Below, one piece after another: positions 18,913 through 28,429 of a DNA stretch of 64,000 bases. Position 1 is the stretch's first letter. Each line of letters starts with the position of its first letter. The stretch covers positions 248,001-312,000 of the forward strand of contig CAXXJE010000002.1 in the NCBI GenBank assembly GCA_963675055.2, read 5' to 3'. Source of the DNA: PGYT01 sp963675055. Its GTDB lineage: Bacteria > Bacteroidota > Ignavibacteria > Ignavibacteriales > Melioribacteraceae. The notes under the pieces were generated by a model that ran no database searches, was not told the DNA's origin, and saw only the letters and a list, made by a program, of their open reading frames with translations. The position numbers and the translations under genes are program-made.

Positions 18913-19100
18913 TACTAATCCTCAATGAAAAGAATGCATGAAAAATTTGATCGTAAGTATAGTAATTATATTTATCAATTCTAGCATTTACTTTAATTCA
19001 AAGTTTGTTTTGAAAAAAATCAATACAGTTTGTATAAAATTGAATATATTTTCATATACGCTTTGCTTCCTTGTATATCCTGACAAACAATAAATATATC

Positions 19101-21446
19101 ATGCGAATCAATTATTACCGAAGTATAGCCTTTGGATTTGTAATAATAGCATCCACTATTCTTATCAATGCTCAGGAATTAAGCGGTTATGTTTATTCCG
19201 ATTCAGGAGAACCTCTTGCGGGCACAAACATATATATACTAAACACGAATACCGGAACATCATCAAATCCTGACGGTTACTACCTGCTAAGGCTCAAGCA
19301 AGGACGCTGTAAAGTTGTATTCAGCTTTCTGGGCTTTACCAGTGATACATTAGAGCTAAATGTTAATGTCGGGGATAAAATCACGAAAGATATAAAGCTG
19401 AAAGGCTCAATCCTGACTGCTTCCGAGGTAACGGTATATGCTGGTGAATATAATGATGCCGAACTGCTCGTGTTAAATGTCCTGGAAAGAAAACATGAAT
19501 ACCTGAGCAAACTTGAGAACTATACTTACAAGGCATATACTAAAAATGTTTTGGCAGTTGAAAAGAATGATTCATTAGTAATCGGAGGACTTCTTGAAAC
19601 TCTTTCGGAAGCTTTCTGCGAGTATCCTGATGAATTTAACGAAACTATAATAGCACGTAAGCAGACGAAAAACTTCAACGAAGCAATGAACATTTTCTCC
19701 GCCGGTAAGATACCCAACATACTCGCGGAAGAAATCAGGATTGACGAGCTTCGCATTGCAAGTCCCCTGTGCAGCAACGCACTGGATTATTACAGTTTTG
19801 AAATTCTTGATACTATCTATTCGGGGAACCGGTCTATTTTTAAATTAGGATTCAGTCCCCGCGAAGATAACAGTCCGCTGTTCGATGGTACTGTAAACAT
19901 TGTTGATAAAACATATGCTCCAAATTCAGTTGAATTATTCGGACGCAGCAGGATCCAGGGATCGGTTAAACAGAATGTACATATCCGCCAGGGCTTCAGG
20001 GAATATGAAAATTACTTCTGGCTGCCTGTTACGGTTGAAACAAACTTTGAACTCGACATGGGACTCCCGGGCTTGCCACCCATACAATTCGAACAGACCA
20101 GTATTATTTCGGATTACACTATAAACAACTCAGAATTTAACTACGAGTTCAACCAGGTCTCATTCAGCTTCACTCCTTCACCAGATATTGATACAACAGA
20201 TATCTGGAAAAAATCACAGGTCATTCCTCTTACAGCCAAAGAACAGAACGCCGCTTATAAGATAGACAGTATAATGACGCACGGAAGTTTTCTATTACGA
20301 GCTACTGTGGCTGTAACCCAGTCGTATCCTGTTATTGCATCACTCCCGTTTACAAATTTTTCGGACTTTTATCATTACAACCGGGTCGAGGGTCACTACT
20401 GGGGAATCGGTTTGGATAGTAAAAATTATCTGGGTCCTGTAAACCTGAAATTAAAAGGCGGCGTCGGCAGCCGAGATGAATTATTCAAATACAAGTTCAG
20501 CACCAAAATTGATATTGCCGGAAAGAAACTTTCTCTTAATGCATCATACTTCCGCGACATAGCGTATCTCGACTCATATTACGATTATTCAATGTTCGAC
20601 ATTACATGCCAGGCGCTATTGGAGGATAATGACTATGCGAACTATTATTATAAGAAAGGATTTTCATTTGGTTTCCTGTTCAGACCAGCAAGTGAAATTG
20701 AGTTTAACAGCTCTCTTAATATTGAAGAACATTACGGGAAGCACAACATAGCTGAGCTTACAGATGATGAAGAAATCATTAAATCGACAAAAGCAATGCC
20801 TGTAGCGGGTGGAACTTTTAATCACCTGACGTTTGACATAACTTACAACAACCTTAAGTATATTGATTACGGCTGGATAACAGAACCGGATATTTCAAGA
20901 GATTACACCTACATAAAGTTAAACTCTGATTTTTCCTCTCCCGACATATTTGATAGTGATTATAAGTTTAGCCGGTTCAACCTGTATATTGACAAGCACA
21001 ACAAATTCAGCCGCTTTCTAAACCTCAACTTAATGTTCCTCGTCGGTATCCAATCAGGCGACAAACCGCTTCAGAATTTATTCCATCTTCCGGGGAGTTA
21101 CGGATCGTTCGGGAAACCGAATTTATTCAGAACAATCAGAACAGACGATTATCTCGGTGACCGCTATTATTGTGTTTTCATTCAGAATAATTTTAAGAAC
21201 AATATTTTCAAGCTCCTTCAATTACCCTGGCTGGAGGATAGTAAAATTGATCTTATCGCATTCTTCAATGCAGGATGGCTGCGCACTCCATCTCAATCAA
21301 CCGGAGAAACAAGTCATACTGATATTTGGGAAACCGGACTGGGAATCAGGAATATTATAAACTTCTTCAGACTCGATTTCAGCTGGGGAAAGATTGAAAC
21401 AAATCCGGATTTCAATGTAACTCTGCAATCGCGTATAGAGTTCTAA
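19101..21446 (+). CDS. DUF5686-like outer-membrane protein with carboxypeptidase-regulatory domain
   Basis: About 781 residues from the ATG at 19101. This start gives a clean signal peptide (MRINYYRSIAFGFVIIAST, ending NAQ); an upstream TTG at 19071 only adds ten polar residues. Residues ~25-110 are a CarboxypepD_reg-like/SusC plug-type domain (SGYVYSDSGEPLAGTNIYIL, then GYYLLRL). The remainder matches my memory of DUF5686 proteins, predicted outer-membrane barrels with many aromatic beta strands. The last residue is Phe (SRIEF), as in outer-membrane barrels. It begins the plus-strand cluster with the TonB receptor. Role unknown. Confidence 0.75.
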   Translation: MRINYYRSIAFGFVIIASTILINAQELSGYVYSDSGEPLAGTNIYILNTNTGTSSNPDGYYLLRLKQGRCKVVFSFLGFTSDTLELNVNVGDKITKDIKLKGSILTASEVTVYAGEYNDAELLVLNVLERKHEYLSKLENYTYKAYTKNVLAVEKNDSLVIGGLLETLSEAFCEYPDEFNETIIARKQTKNFNEAMNIFSAGKIPNILAEEIRIDELRIASPLCSNALDYYSFEILDTIYSGNRSIFKLGFSPREDNSPLFDGTVNIVDKTYAPNSVELFGRSRIQGSVKQNVHIRQGFREYENYFWLPVTVETNFELDMGLPGLPPIQFEQTSIISDYTINNSEFNYEFNQVSFSFTPSPDIDTTDIWKKSQVIPLTAKEQNAAYKIDSIMTHGSFLLRATVAVTQSYPVIASLPFTNFSDFYHYNRVEGHYWGIGLDSKNYLGPVNLKLKGGVGSRDELFKYKFSTKIDIAGKKLSLNASYFRDIAYLDSYYDYSMFDITCQALLEDNDYANYYYKKGFSFGFLFRPASEIEFNSSLNIEEHYGKHNIAELTDDEEIIKSTKAMPVAGGTFNHLTFDITYNNLKYIDYGWITEPDISRDYTYIKLNSDFSSPDIFDSDYKFSRFNLYIDKHNKFSRFLNLNLMFLVGIQSGDKPLQNLFHLPGSYGSFGKPNLFRTIRTDDYLGDRYYCVFIQNNFKNNIFKLLQLPWLEDSKIDLIAFFNAGWLRTPSQSTGETSHTDIWETGLGIRNIINFFRLDFSWGKIETNPDFNVTLQSRIEF

Positions 21447-21553
21447 AGTAATTCGCCGGGTCTATTCAGTGCAAATTTGCGTCGACAATTTAATTTACCA
21501 TTGAACCATTAGTTCTGGATTTATATATTAGACCAACTTCCGGGAGAGAAACC

Positions 21554-23875
21554 ATAAGAGCCAGAATATTCCAAATAGTATTAATGCTGATTCTTGTTCA
21601 GAGCTCTTCATTGGCCCAGATTTCCATTTCGGGCTGGGTAACCGATTCACTTTCCGGTGAAGTGCTGGTAGGTTCGAATATTATAATTTACAAAGACAGT
21701 GTTATCGCAGGCGTTCCACCACTTAAAGGAACAACTACAAACGAGTTCGGTTTTTTTGCATTTACTAAACTTGCTTCCGGAAAGTACTTTTTAATAACCC
21801 GTCACCTCGGGTATTCTCCTCAAATTGACGAAGTTTTATTAACTGGTCAATCCACTTCGCTTAATTTGAAAATTACCATGACTGAAAATGATGTGGAACT
21901 TGAAGAAGTAATTGTAAGGAGCGAAAGAAGGCGCGAACAATCAATCAGCACAATCGATTTGACTCCAGAGATTTTATCCCAGCTTCCTTCGTTAAGCGGC
22001 GAAATGAATGTTATAAAGTCTCTGGAACTTCTTCCCGGTGTAAAAATTTCGGGTGAACTTTCGAAAGGTTTGTATATACGCGGCGGATCTCCGGACCAGG
22101 TGCTAACTCTGGTTGACGGCGTAATGGTGTATAATCCTTCCCATCTCGGAAACTTTGCAAGCACATTCAATTCAGGTGCTCTCCAAAATGTAAGACTGAT
22201 AAAAGGGGCATTCCCTGCCGAGTACGGAGGAAGACTCTCCAGCGTTCTCGATATCAAGCTCCGTGCCGGCACGCGGGAAAAAGAGAAACGAACTCTTACC
22301 CTGGGATTTATAAGTTCAAACTTTTCCGCCGAAGGTCCGCTCGGGCCGAAATCCACATTCATGATTTCCGGAAGAAAAATGTATTACGATTTTGTAATGA
22401 ACAATTTCTACAACGACAATTCTATTCCAAGATACAATTTTCACGATCTGAATGCTAAACTCACCTACAATCTGTCGAAGAACGATATTGTTTCCATTAG
22501 CGGAACACTTGGAGAAGACAATCTTTATAATCCGGCCGGAACTGGTGATATTATATATGATATCGGATGGGAGAACAGGAACGCGAGTATAAACTGGCTG
22601 AAAATTAATTCCGAATCATTACTGATCAACTCAACAGCCAGTTTTACGGATTACCGGTTTCGCGCTTTGCTGGATAATGCTTCCGAAGACGCCGGATCAA
22701 CTAAATATTTCTCTTCATCAAAACTTACCGACCTTGTATTTAAATCAGGGATGGAATCTAACTCCATTGATGATCATGTGATTAAAAGCGGCTTTGAACT
22801 CACCGTTCACGGATACAACCTGATATACAGCGATTCATATGATGAAGTACTGGAAGAAGATCCTGAAGTCCCGGAAGATATCTTCGCAACCGAGGCAGCT
22901 TTATATTTCCAGGATGAGTGGAGTATCTCGGGATGGCTGAAGTCCAATATCGGCGGGCGGTTCTACTATTTCAAGTCGAAAGAATATTTACGGTTTGAAC
23001 CCAGAGTAAGTTTTTCCTTAATTCCATTCGGGAATACTCGAATAAATCTGGCTTACGCTAACGCGCACCAGTTCCTGCATCTTGTTTTAAGAAATGATAT
23101 ATCGCTACCAACGGATCTGTGGTATCCTTCGTCGGACAAAATAAAACCTGCCAGATCTTCACAGTATGTTTTCGGCATCAGTAGCAGCCTGCCCGATGAT
23201 CAATACACATTTTCGATTGAGACTTACTACAAAGACATGAACAACCTGCTTGAATTCGCAAACACTTCACCAATCCAACAGGATGAAGCAATCGAGGATA
23301 AGTTTACTAAGGGGAAAGGTGAATCGTACGGAGTTGAGATATTTGTAAACAAATCACGCGGTGATTTTACCGGGTGGATCGGTTATACTTTATCGTGGAC
23401 GAAAAAACAGTTCGACAGGTTGAATGCGGGCAGAATATTTTATCCCAAATACGACAGGCGGCATGATGTTTCAGTGGTTATTACTTATCAGTACTCTGAT
23501 GATTTGAATATAAGCGCCACATGGACATTCGCTTCCGGACAGGGTTTTACACTCCCAACCGGGCAGTACATGTTGTTTTCGGGAGAGACCAGTACAAGCC
23601 CGGGCGTACAATTCAATTATACGGGATTGAATGGTTATCGACTTGAGTCTTACCATAAAATGGATTTGAATATATCATATTCATGGAAGTTTTTTGATCT
23701 GCCTGTTAAAACGTTTCTTAACATATATAATCTTTATAACCGAAGTAATCCTTTTGCATATTATATAAATAGCGAATCGAGAGGCAGTGGTGAAAATCAA
23801 ACAACCGTACCCGTTCTTAAAAAGCTAACCTTGTTTCCGTTTATACCGAGTTTTGGAATATCATTCGATTTCTGA
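21554..23875 (+). CDS. TonB-dependent receptor with carboxypeptidase-regulatory domain
   Basis: The annotatable ATG at 21584 leaves a truncated signal peptide (LILVQSSSLAQ). Reading from an in-frame ATA at 21554, preceded by GGGAGAG six bases upstream, gives RARIFQIVLMLILVQSSSLA, a complete signal peptide. I therefore place the start at 21554, with ATG 21584 as the alternative. After it come a CarboxypepD_reg domain (ISGWVTDSLSGEVLVGSNII), a plug domain with LYIRGGSPDQVLTLVDGV and YNPSHLGNF, and a 22-strand-type barrel ending in Phe (GISFDF). Such receptors import large substrates using TonB energy. The next two genes encode lipoproteins nine and more bases downstream, forming an import operon. 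Substrate unknown. Confidence 0.85.
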   Translation: MRARIFQIVLMLILVQSSSLAQISISGWVTDSLSGEVLVGSNIIIYKDSVIAGVPPLKGTTTNEFGFFAFTKLASGKYFLITRHLGYSPQIDEVLLTGQSTSLNLKITMTENDVELEEVIVRSERRREQSISTIDLTPEILSQLPSLSGEMNVIKSLELLPGVKISGELSKGLYIRGGSPDQVLTLVDGVMVYNPSHLGNFASTFNSGALQNVRLIKGAFPAEYGGRLSSVLDIKLRAGTREKEKRTLTLGFISSNFSAEGPLGPKSTFMISGRKMYYDFVMNNFYNDNSIPRYNFHDLNAKLTYNLSKNDIVSISGTLGEDNLYNPAGTGDIIYDIGWENRNASINWLKINSESLLINSTASFTDYRFRALLDNASEDAGSTKYFSSSKLTDLVFKSGMESNSIDDHVIKSGFELTVHGYNLIYSDSYDEVLEEDPEVPEDIFATEAALYFQDEWSISGWLKSNIGGRFYYFKSKEYLRFEPRVSFSLIPFGNTRINLAYANAHQFLHLVLRNDISLPTDLWYPSSDKIKPARSSQYVFGISSSLPDDQYTFSIETYYKDMNNLLEFANTSPIQQDEAIEDKFTKGKGESYGVEIFVNKSRGDFTGWIGYTLSWTKKQFDRLNAGRIFYPKYDRRHDVSVVITYQYSDDLNISATWTFASGQGFTLPTGQYMLFSGETSTSPGVQFNYTGLNGYRLESYHKMDLNISYSWKFFDLPVKTFLNIYNLYNRSNPFAYYINSESRGSGENQTTVPVLKKLTLFPFIPSFGISFDF

Positions 23876-23884
23876 TAAAGAGTT

Positions 23885-24691
23885 ATGAGAAAAAGTTACA
23901 AACACATATTGATGTTTTTATTAATTCTTACCGGCTGCGAAAATGTTGACGTTGTTGAAACAGGTATTGAATACAGTGAAAAGATAGTTATTCAGTCAGA
24001 ACTTATTGCAGAGGAGGTATGGGAAGGAATTCATATAACCAGGACGCTTTCACCCGGAGAAGCTTATGACATTGAGAAGGCGGCAATCAAGGACGCGCTT
24101 TGCTATCTGAAAGTTAACGACCACCAGATAATACCGCTTCACCACACCGGGGACGGATTGTACAAAGCAATTGATGACTATGTCGTTCGTTCCGGTTACA
24201 CATATGAGCTGATTGGATTTAGCGGCGATAACTCGTTTTATTCAGTTACAAAAATCCCAATTGCTCCTGAGGTTATTGAATCCTCCCTCGATGATGACGG
24301 ATATATTCTTTGCAGGACAATGGTAAGTAAGTACGAAGTGTACGGCTGCAAATGGTACGTAAAGAACAATAATTCTGATAAGATAATTTATCAGGCTGAT
24401 GACTTTTATTCCCTGGTTGAACCCAGTGAGGAAGATGAAACCGCTTTAATTCGAACCTCCAATATACCGGATGAATATTTAGCGGATTATTATGGCGATT
24501 ATATTTACTTCAGAGCTTATGCCTTCGATCATCAATTTCTAGAATACTTTCATTCCAGGAATAACAGCAACCCGGTTGATGACGCGTTTACACAAGGGGG
24601 AGGACTTGTTAACTGGAATGTACAAGGCAATAACGTGATAGGATTATTTATTGGAATGGCTGTCCGGCCATTGGCGAAAATCAGAAAATGA
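23885..24691 (+). CDS. DUF4249-type lipoprotein
   Basis: 268 residues with a lipoprotein signal peptide (MFLLILTGC, cysteine near residue 18). The body (KIVIQSELIAEE, ITRTLSPGE, VRSGYTYELIGF) resembles DUF4249, a family typically encoded directly after TonB receptors in Bacteroidota. It starts nine bases after the receptor and its end overlaps the next gene by four bases (ATGA). Probably a surface or periplasmic partner of the receptor. Confidence 0.75.
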   Translation: MRKSYKHILMFLLILTGCENVDVVETGIEYSEKIVIQSELIAEEVWEGIHITRTLSPGEAYDIEKAAIKDALCYLKVNDHQIIPLHHTGDGLYKAIDDYVVRSGYTYELIGFSGDNSFYSVTKIPIAPEVIESSLDDDGYILCRTMVSKYEVYGCKWYVKNNNSDKIIYQADDFYSLVEPSEEDETALIRTSNIPDEYLADYYGDYIYFRAYAFDHQFLEYFHSRNNSNPVDDAFTQGGGLVNWNVQGNNVIGLFIGMAVRPLAKIRK

Positions 24692-25824
24692 TAAGTTCAA
24701 TGAGAATACGAAAATACATACTGCCCTTTTTAATATTCATACTGCCGCTGCTCCCGGGCTGTCTTGAAGATTCGGTGGAACCGGAAATTAATATTCAGAG
24801 GCAAACCAGTGCCGAACTTTTATACCTTCTCGAAGAACGAGGTGACTTTATAAACACAACCGATATGCCCGCATTAATTTCCGCAGAAGAGCTGTATAAC
24901 AGTGCGCAGAATTATCTTATACTAGACATTCGCGATAACATCAGCTTCAGTGCCGGGCATATTGAAGATGCGGTTAATATCCTCACGAAGGACATTCCTG
25001 ATTACCTTCAAAACAGTGGACTTAATTTCTCCTCACCCATTGTACTTGTTAGTTCTGCAGGCCAATCTGCCTCATACTATACCTGTCTGCTCCGGTTGAT
25101 GGGTTACTATAAATCCTTTGCGTTAAGCTTCGGCATGGCATCATGGAACAATGACTTCGCCGATATCTGGCGAAACGCAATTGATTCCCAGATTGACTCG
25201 GCTAGGATGAATAATATTTCCTATCTTAAACCGGACCTGACAGGGCTTCCTTCGGTTTCATCGGTCGACTCACTTAGCTCACCAGAAGAATTACTCGATT
25301 ACAGAATAAATAATCTCTTCTCCAACACTTTTTCAGAATCACTGGATTATTCATTCGGCACAATTGACACCGCCGGTTTTGATCCGGAAGTCTCACTCCG
25401 GACTGATCAGTTTTATCATGACTTCAGTCTAGACCTGGACGGTTACAATCATTTCTATTTAGTATGCTTTGGGCCGGGGCAACTATACTCGCCTTACGGT
25501 TTCCTGGATAAGTATCCCGATATATTATGTCATCCTTTGGCCGCAGTATATTATCAGAACGCAGAAATAAGATCGGATCTGCAAAGTATAACTCACCTTC
25601 AAACACTTCCAAACGATAAAATCATTGCTGTGTACAGTATTTCCGGACATGCAAGTGCTTTCGTCGCCGCTTACCTGAGAGTACTCGGATATAAGGCTAA
25701 GTCTCTAGTCTACGGCGCCAATAGTTTTGTTTACAACGGACTTACTTTGCATAGCAATCTAATGAGCAGAAGCTTTACCGATAATTCCGTTAAAAACTAT
25801 TCATATAGAACCGGATCGCAATAA
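24688..25824 (+). CDS. Lipoprotein with two rhodanese-like domains lacking the catalytic Cys
   Basis: 378 residues. Lipoprotein signal (FILPLLPGC, cysteine near residue 25). First rhodanese-like domain (~65-165): LILDIRDNISFSAGHIEDAV, then VLVSSAGQSASYYTC where an active rhodanese has Cys at the first Ser of SSAGQSA. Second domain (~275-365): IIAVYSISGHASAFVAAYLR, with Ser in the same place. Both domains are therefore probably inactive as sulfurtransferases and may bind a ligand or protein. The start overlaps the DUF4249 gene by four bases (ATGA), so it belongs to the TonB operon. The domain call rests on motif order and is good for the first domain, fair for the second. Confidence 0.75.
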   Translation: MISSMRIRKYILPFLIFILPLLPGCLEDSVEPEINIQRQTSAELLYLLEERGDFINTTDMPALISAEELYNSAQNYLILDIRDNISFSAGHIEDAVNILTKDIPDYLQNSGLNFSSPIVLVSSAGQSASYYTCLLRLMGYYKSFALSFGMASWNNDFADIWRNAIDSQIDSARMNNISYLKPDLTGLPSVSSVDSLSSPEELLDYRINNLFSNTFSESLDYSFGTIDTAGFDPEVSLRTDQFYHDFSLDLDGYNHFYLVCFGPGQLYSPYGFLDKYPDILCHPLAAVYYQNAEIRSDLQSITHLQTLPNDKIIAVYSISGHASAFVAAYLRVLGYKAKSLVYGANSFVYNGLTLHSNLMSRSFTDNSVKNYSYRTGSQ

Positions 25825-25902
25825 TACTTGTTATCCTTACCAATAAATGTTTTATTGCGAAATATTTTTTAGTTTAGTTTCAATAATTGAGCAAATTATA
25901 CA

Positions 25903-26826
25903 ATGAGCAGAAAGATAATTATAACCGGTGCAACAGGTCTTATCGGTAAGAAAATTTGTACAATACTATTAGAGCGTGGCGACAAAGTAACTGTATTTAC
26001 ACGTTCTCCTGAAAGAGCTGCACGAATATTCGGAGATAAAGCCGAATATGTGAAATGGAATTATAATGAACAGGATACCTCCGGCATCATCAATGCTATC
26101 AATTATGCAGACGCAGTTATACATCTTGCGGGTGAAAATGTAATGTCGAGACGCTGGAATGAAACTCACAAAGAGAGGGTTCTTAAAAGCCGTATGCTCG
26201 GAACCCGGGCGTTAGTTAATTCGATATTAAGGGCGGAACATAAACCGGAAGTTTTCATATCAGCCTCAGCTGTAGGATATTACGGCACAGAAGGAAATAA
26301 AAAGGTAACGGAGACTTCAAATCCTGGAACAGATTTCCTTGCGAATGTGACAGGATTATGGGAACAGGAAGTTAAAAAAGCTGCTTCATTTGGAATGAGG
26401 GAAGTTCGTATCAGAACCGGAATTGTGTTGGATAAGAACGAAGGGGCTTTGGCGAGAATGCTCACACCATTCAGACTGTTTATAGGGGGTCCGTTGGGGA
26501 GCGGGAAACAATGGTTCCCATGGATTCATATAGATGACGTTGCCGGGATATTTCTTCACACTCTGGACAATCCAACCGTCTCAGGTCCGTTAAACGCTGT
26601 AGCTCCCGTACAAATTAATATGAATGATTTCTCAAAAATACTCGGGAATGTTTTACATCGTCCGTCAATCTTCCGGGTGCCTGAGTTTGTTCTTAGACTT
26701 GTCCTTGGCGAAGGCGCCGAATCAATAGTCAACGGGAGTTATATTTTACCTAAAAGGACATTGGATTCCGGATACAATTTTAAATTCGATAATGTTGAAT
26801 CTGCATTGAATGATCTACTGGAATAA
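25903..26826 (+). CDS. TIGR01777-family NAD(P)-dependent epimerase/SDR protein
   Basis: 307 residues, close to the family length. N-terminal dinucleotide-binding motif IITGATGLIGKKI, then DAVIHLAGENVMSRRWNETH, which is typical of the family (E. coli YfcH, human SDR39U1). SASAVGYYGTEG carries the SDR active-site region and GGPLGSGKQWFPWIHIDDV the later signature. Cytoplasmic, physiological reaction not settled for the family. It stands alone after the TonB operon and converges with the minus-strand gene 26830-27246. Confidence 0.9.
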   Translation: MSRKIIITGATGLIGKKICTILLERGDKVTVFTRSPERAARIFGDKAEYVKWNYNEQDTSGIINAINYADAVIHLAGENVMSRRWNETHKERVLKSRMLGTRALVNSILRAEHKPEVFISASAVGYYGTEGNKKVTETSNPGTDFLANVTGLWEQEVKKAASFGMREVRIRTGIVLDKNEGALARMLTPFRLFIGGPLGSGKQWFPWIHIDDVAGIFLHTLDNPTVSGPLNAVAPVQINMNDFSKILGNVLHRPSIFRVPEFVLRLVLGEGAESIVNGSYILPKRTLDSGYNFKFDNVESALNDLLE

Positions 26827-26829
26827 CTT

Positions 26830-27246
26830 TTACTGCTTCATATCTTTGTTGTCTTTTTGTCTTTCAATAAAATCCTTATATACCTGTTCACCCTCTTCTT
26901 TCCAGAACTTATCGTAATCCTTCCACTTTTTATGTTCGCTGCCGATTGCATACTCAAGCAATCTCTTCTCAAATTTTCGTCCGAATCTCGTTTCACGTTC
27001 GGAATGATATTTCCCACCCCCGCCGAAATTACCCAGCAATAACCTCGCGAGAATTATTAATCCGCCTGCCTGCAGGTATTCAATTTCGCCAAGTCCGAAA
27101 AGCTTAGGCATAAGCCAATTCCAGAGTTCTCTAACAGGCAGTGCGAATAACGCTGCAATTATTACAGAAAAAATAATTCCTTCAATAATACTGCCGATGA
27201 AGTCATGTTCCCCTTGGTTTTCACTTTTTCTATGAACAGTTTTCAT
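26830..27246 (-). CDS. Small membrane protein next to an ECF sigma factor
   Basis: 138 residues with two predicted membrane helices (IIEGIIFSVIIAALFALPV and LQAGGLIILARLLLG), a GNFGGGG turn and a charged C-terminal tail. Its start is 12 bases after the sigma-factor gene 27259-27771 on the same strand. Proteins of this shape (WNWLMPKLFGL followed by a Gly-rich turn) are, from memory, often encoded beside ECF sigma factors and may regulate them. No anti-sigma zinc motif is present. Function unproven. Confidence 0.7.
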   Translation of the reverse strand: MKTVHRKSENQGEHDFIGSIIEGIIFSVIIAALFALPVRELWNWLMPKLFGLGEIEYLQAGGLIILARLLLGNFGGGGKYHSERETRFGRKFEKRLLEYAIGSEHKKWKDYDKFWKEEGEQVYKDFIERQKDNKDMKQ

Positions 27247-27258
27247 TTTCTACTCCGA

Positions 27259-27771
27259 TTAATTTATCTCGTCTTTTAATAACTTTTGAATTTTAGCCAT
27301 TGCCCGATGCTTACGCGCCAGCAGAGTACCTATCGGCACATTCCATTTCTGAGATAACTCAGCAAATGTTAATTCGTCATATTCAGTTGCGTAGATAATT
27401 TGCTGATCGGCCTCCGGTAGTCTTGAGATCGCTTCATAAACTAATGCCGTACTCTCCTCAGATTCCAAATCAGTTTGAAACTCCTCTTCACCTGATTTTT
27501 TCTCAATATTCTCATCCGATTCATTAATTGAATGGACTTCCGCGGATTTACCTTTCTTTCTATACTGATCGATAATTCTATTTCTTATTGCTCTGTATAT
27601 GTATGCCGAAACGTTTTCTATTGCCGAATCGAAATCGACTTTACTGAAAATATTAAGCGCTACATCATGAACAATATCTTCAGCGCTTTCACCGCCGGCG
27701 CCGCTGAAATGCTTGCGCGCATAGTTTACCAGCTTATTGTATTCCTTTGATATGAATTCCGTAATGGGCAC
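27259..27771 (-). CDS. ECF-type RNA polymerase sigma factor
   Basis: 170 residues. Region 2 (ESAEDIVHDVALNIFSKV, then AYIYRAIRNRIIDQYRKKGK) and region 4 (LPEADQQIIYATEYDELTF, then VPIGTLLARKHRAMAKIQ) are both clear. Between them lies an acidic linker. Cotranscribed with the membrane protein 26830-27246, which could control its activity. Target promoters unknown. Confidence 0.92.
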   Translation of the reverse strand: MPITEFISKEYNKLVNYARKHFSGAGGESAEDIVHDVALNIFSKVDFDSAIENVSAYIYRAIRNRIIDQYRKKGKSAEVHSINESDENIEKKSGEEEFQTDLESEESTALVYEAISRLPEADQQIIYATEYDELTFAELSQKWNVPIGTLLARKHRAMAKIQKLLKDEIN

Positions 27772-27825
27772 TAATATTTTCTTTTATTATTGTAGACGAA
27801 AAACGGAAGTGTTTATTGCATTAAA

Positions 27826-28374
27826 TTACTTCTTTTTTTCAAAAAGATATAACTTTGCATTCTTCGGTGAGAAATCGGGTTTGCCGTGAAAGCCCTGTTT
27901 ATTCAGGTATGATGCAAATTCGCGCATGAAAAAACCATGTGTAACAACAAGTATGTTTTCTTTTCCGGAGTTTAGTAATATATCGTAGAATCCGGAACAT
28001 CTTTCCCTTGTTTGCTTCCTGCTCTCTTTCTGACTCTTTAATCCCAGCAGCCATGCAAATCTGGATGAAACAACCCAAAACGTAAATGATCGCTTCCTGC
28101 TGCTGTTGAATGCCGCGGCAGCATCAACCTCGACTATTAAATCAGTCGTTGTGATTGCTTTTTTATAAATCGCCCGGGCTGTTTCCTGAGCACGTTTCAT
28201 AGTACTGGTATAGCATATCTGCCAATCAATACTGCCGAGGTCAACATCATGTTTAAAAACTTCAGCCGAATCGTAATACCGTTGTGTTTCATTAAACTCA
28301 TCTGAAGTCAGAGGATGTTTTAAAATCGGTGCGTTTACTTTGAAATGTCTTATTAATCCGATGGTCATGTGCAA
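27826..28374 (-). CDS. Histidine phosphatase family protein
   Basis: 182 residues of the phosphoglycerate-mutase-like fold. The catalytic motif is LIRHFKV (RHG variant with Phe), followed by the Arg in STMKRAQETA and the second His in VVTHGFFMR. The insert between them is basic. A second in-frame Met at residue 3 could also start it. Substrate unknown; SixA-like protein phosphatases and metabolite phosphatases both use this fold. Confidence 0.82.
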   Translation of the reverse strand: MHMTIGLIRHFKVNAPILKHPLTSDEFNETQRYYDSAEVFKHDVDLGSIDWQICYTSTMKRAQETARAIYKKAITTTDLIVEVDAAAAFNSSRKRSFTFWVVSSRFAWLLGLKSQKESRKQTRERCSGFYDILLNSGKENILVVTHGFFMREFASYLNKQGFHGKPDFSPKNAKLYLFEKKK

Positions 28375-28429
28375 ATATAAAAAAGAATATTGAGCCGGGC
28401 GTAATAGAAACCCGGTTCACGTATAATTT

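Noticed and set aside
19071..19100. TTG at 19071 as start of the DUF5686-like protein
   Set aside because: It adds ten polar residues ahead of a good signal peptide; the ATG at 19101 fits better.
27061..27075. CCTGCCTGCAGGT resembling the 9150 palindrome
   Set aside because: It is ordinary coding sequence (YLQAGG) of an intact membrane protein with no sign of insertion.
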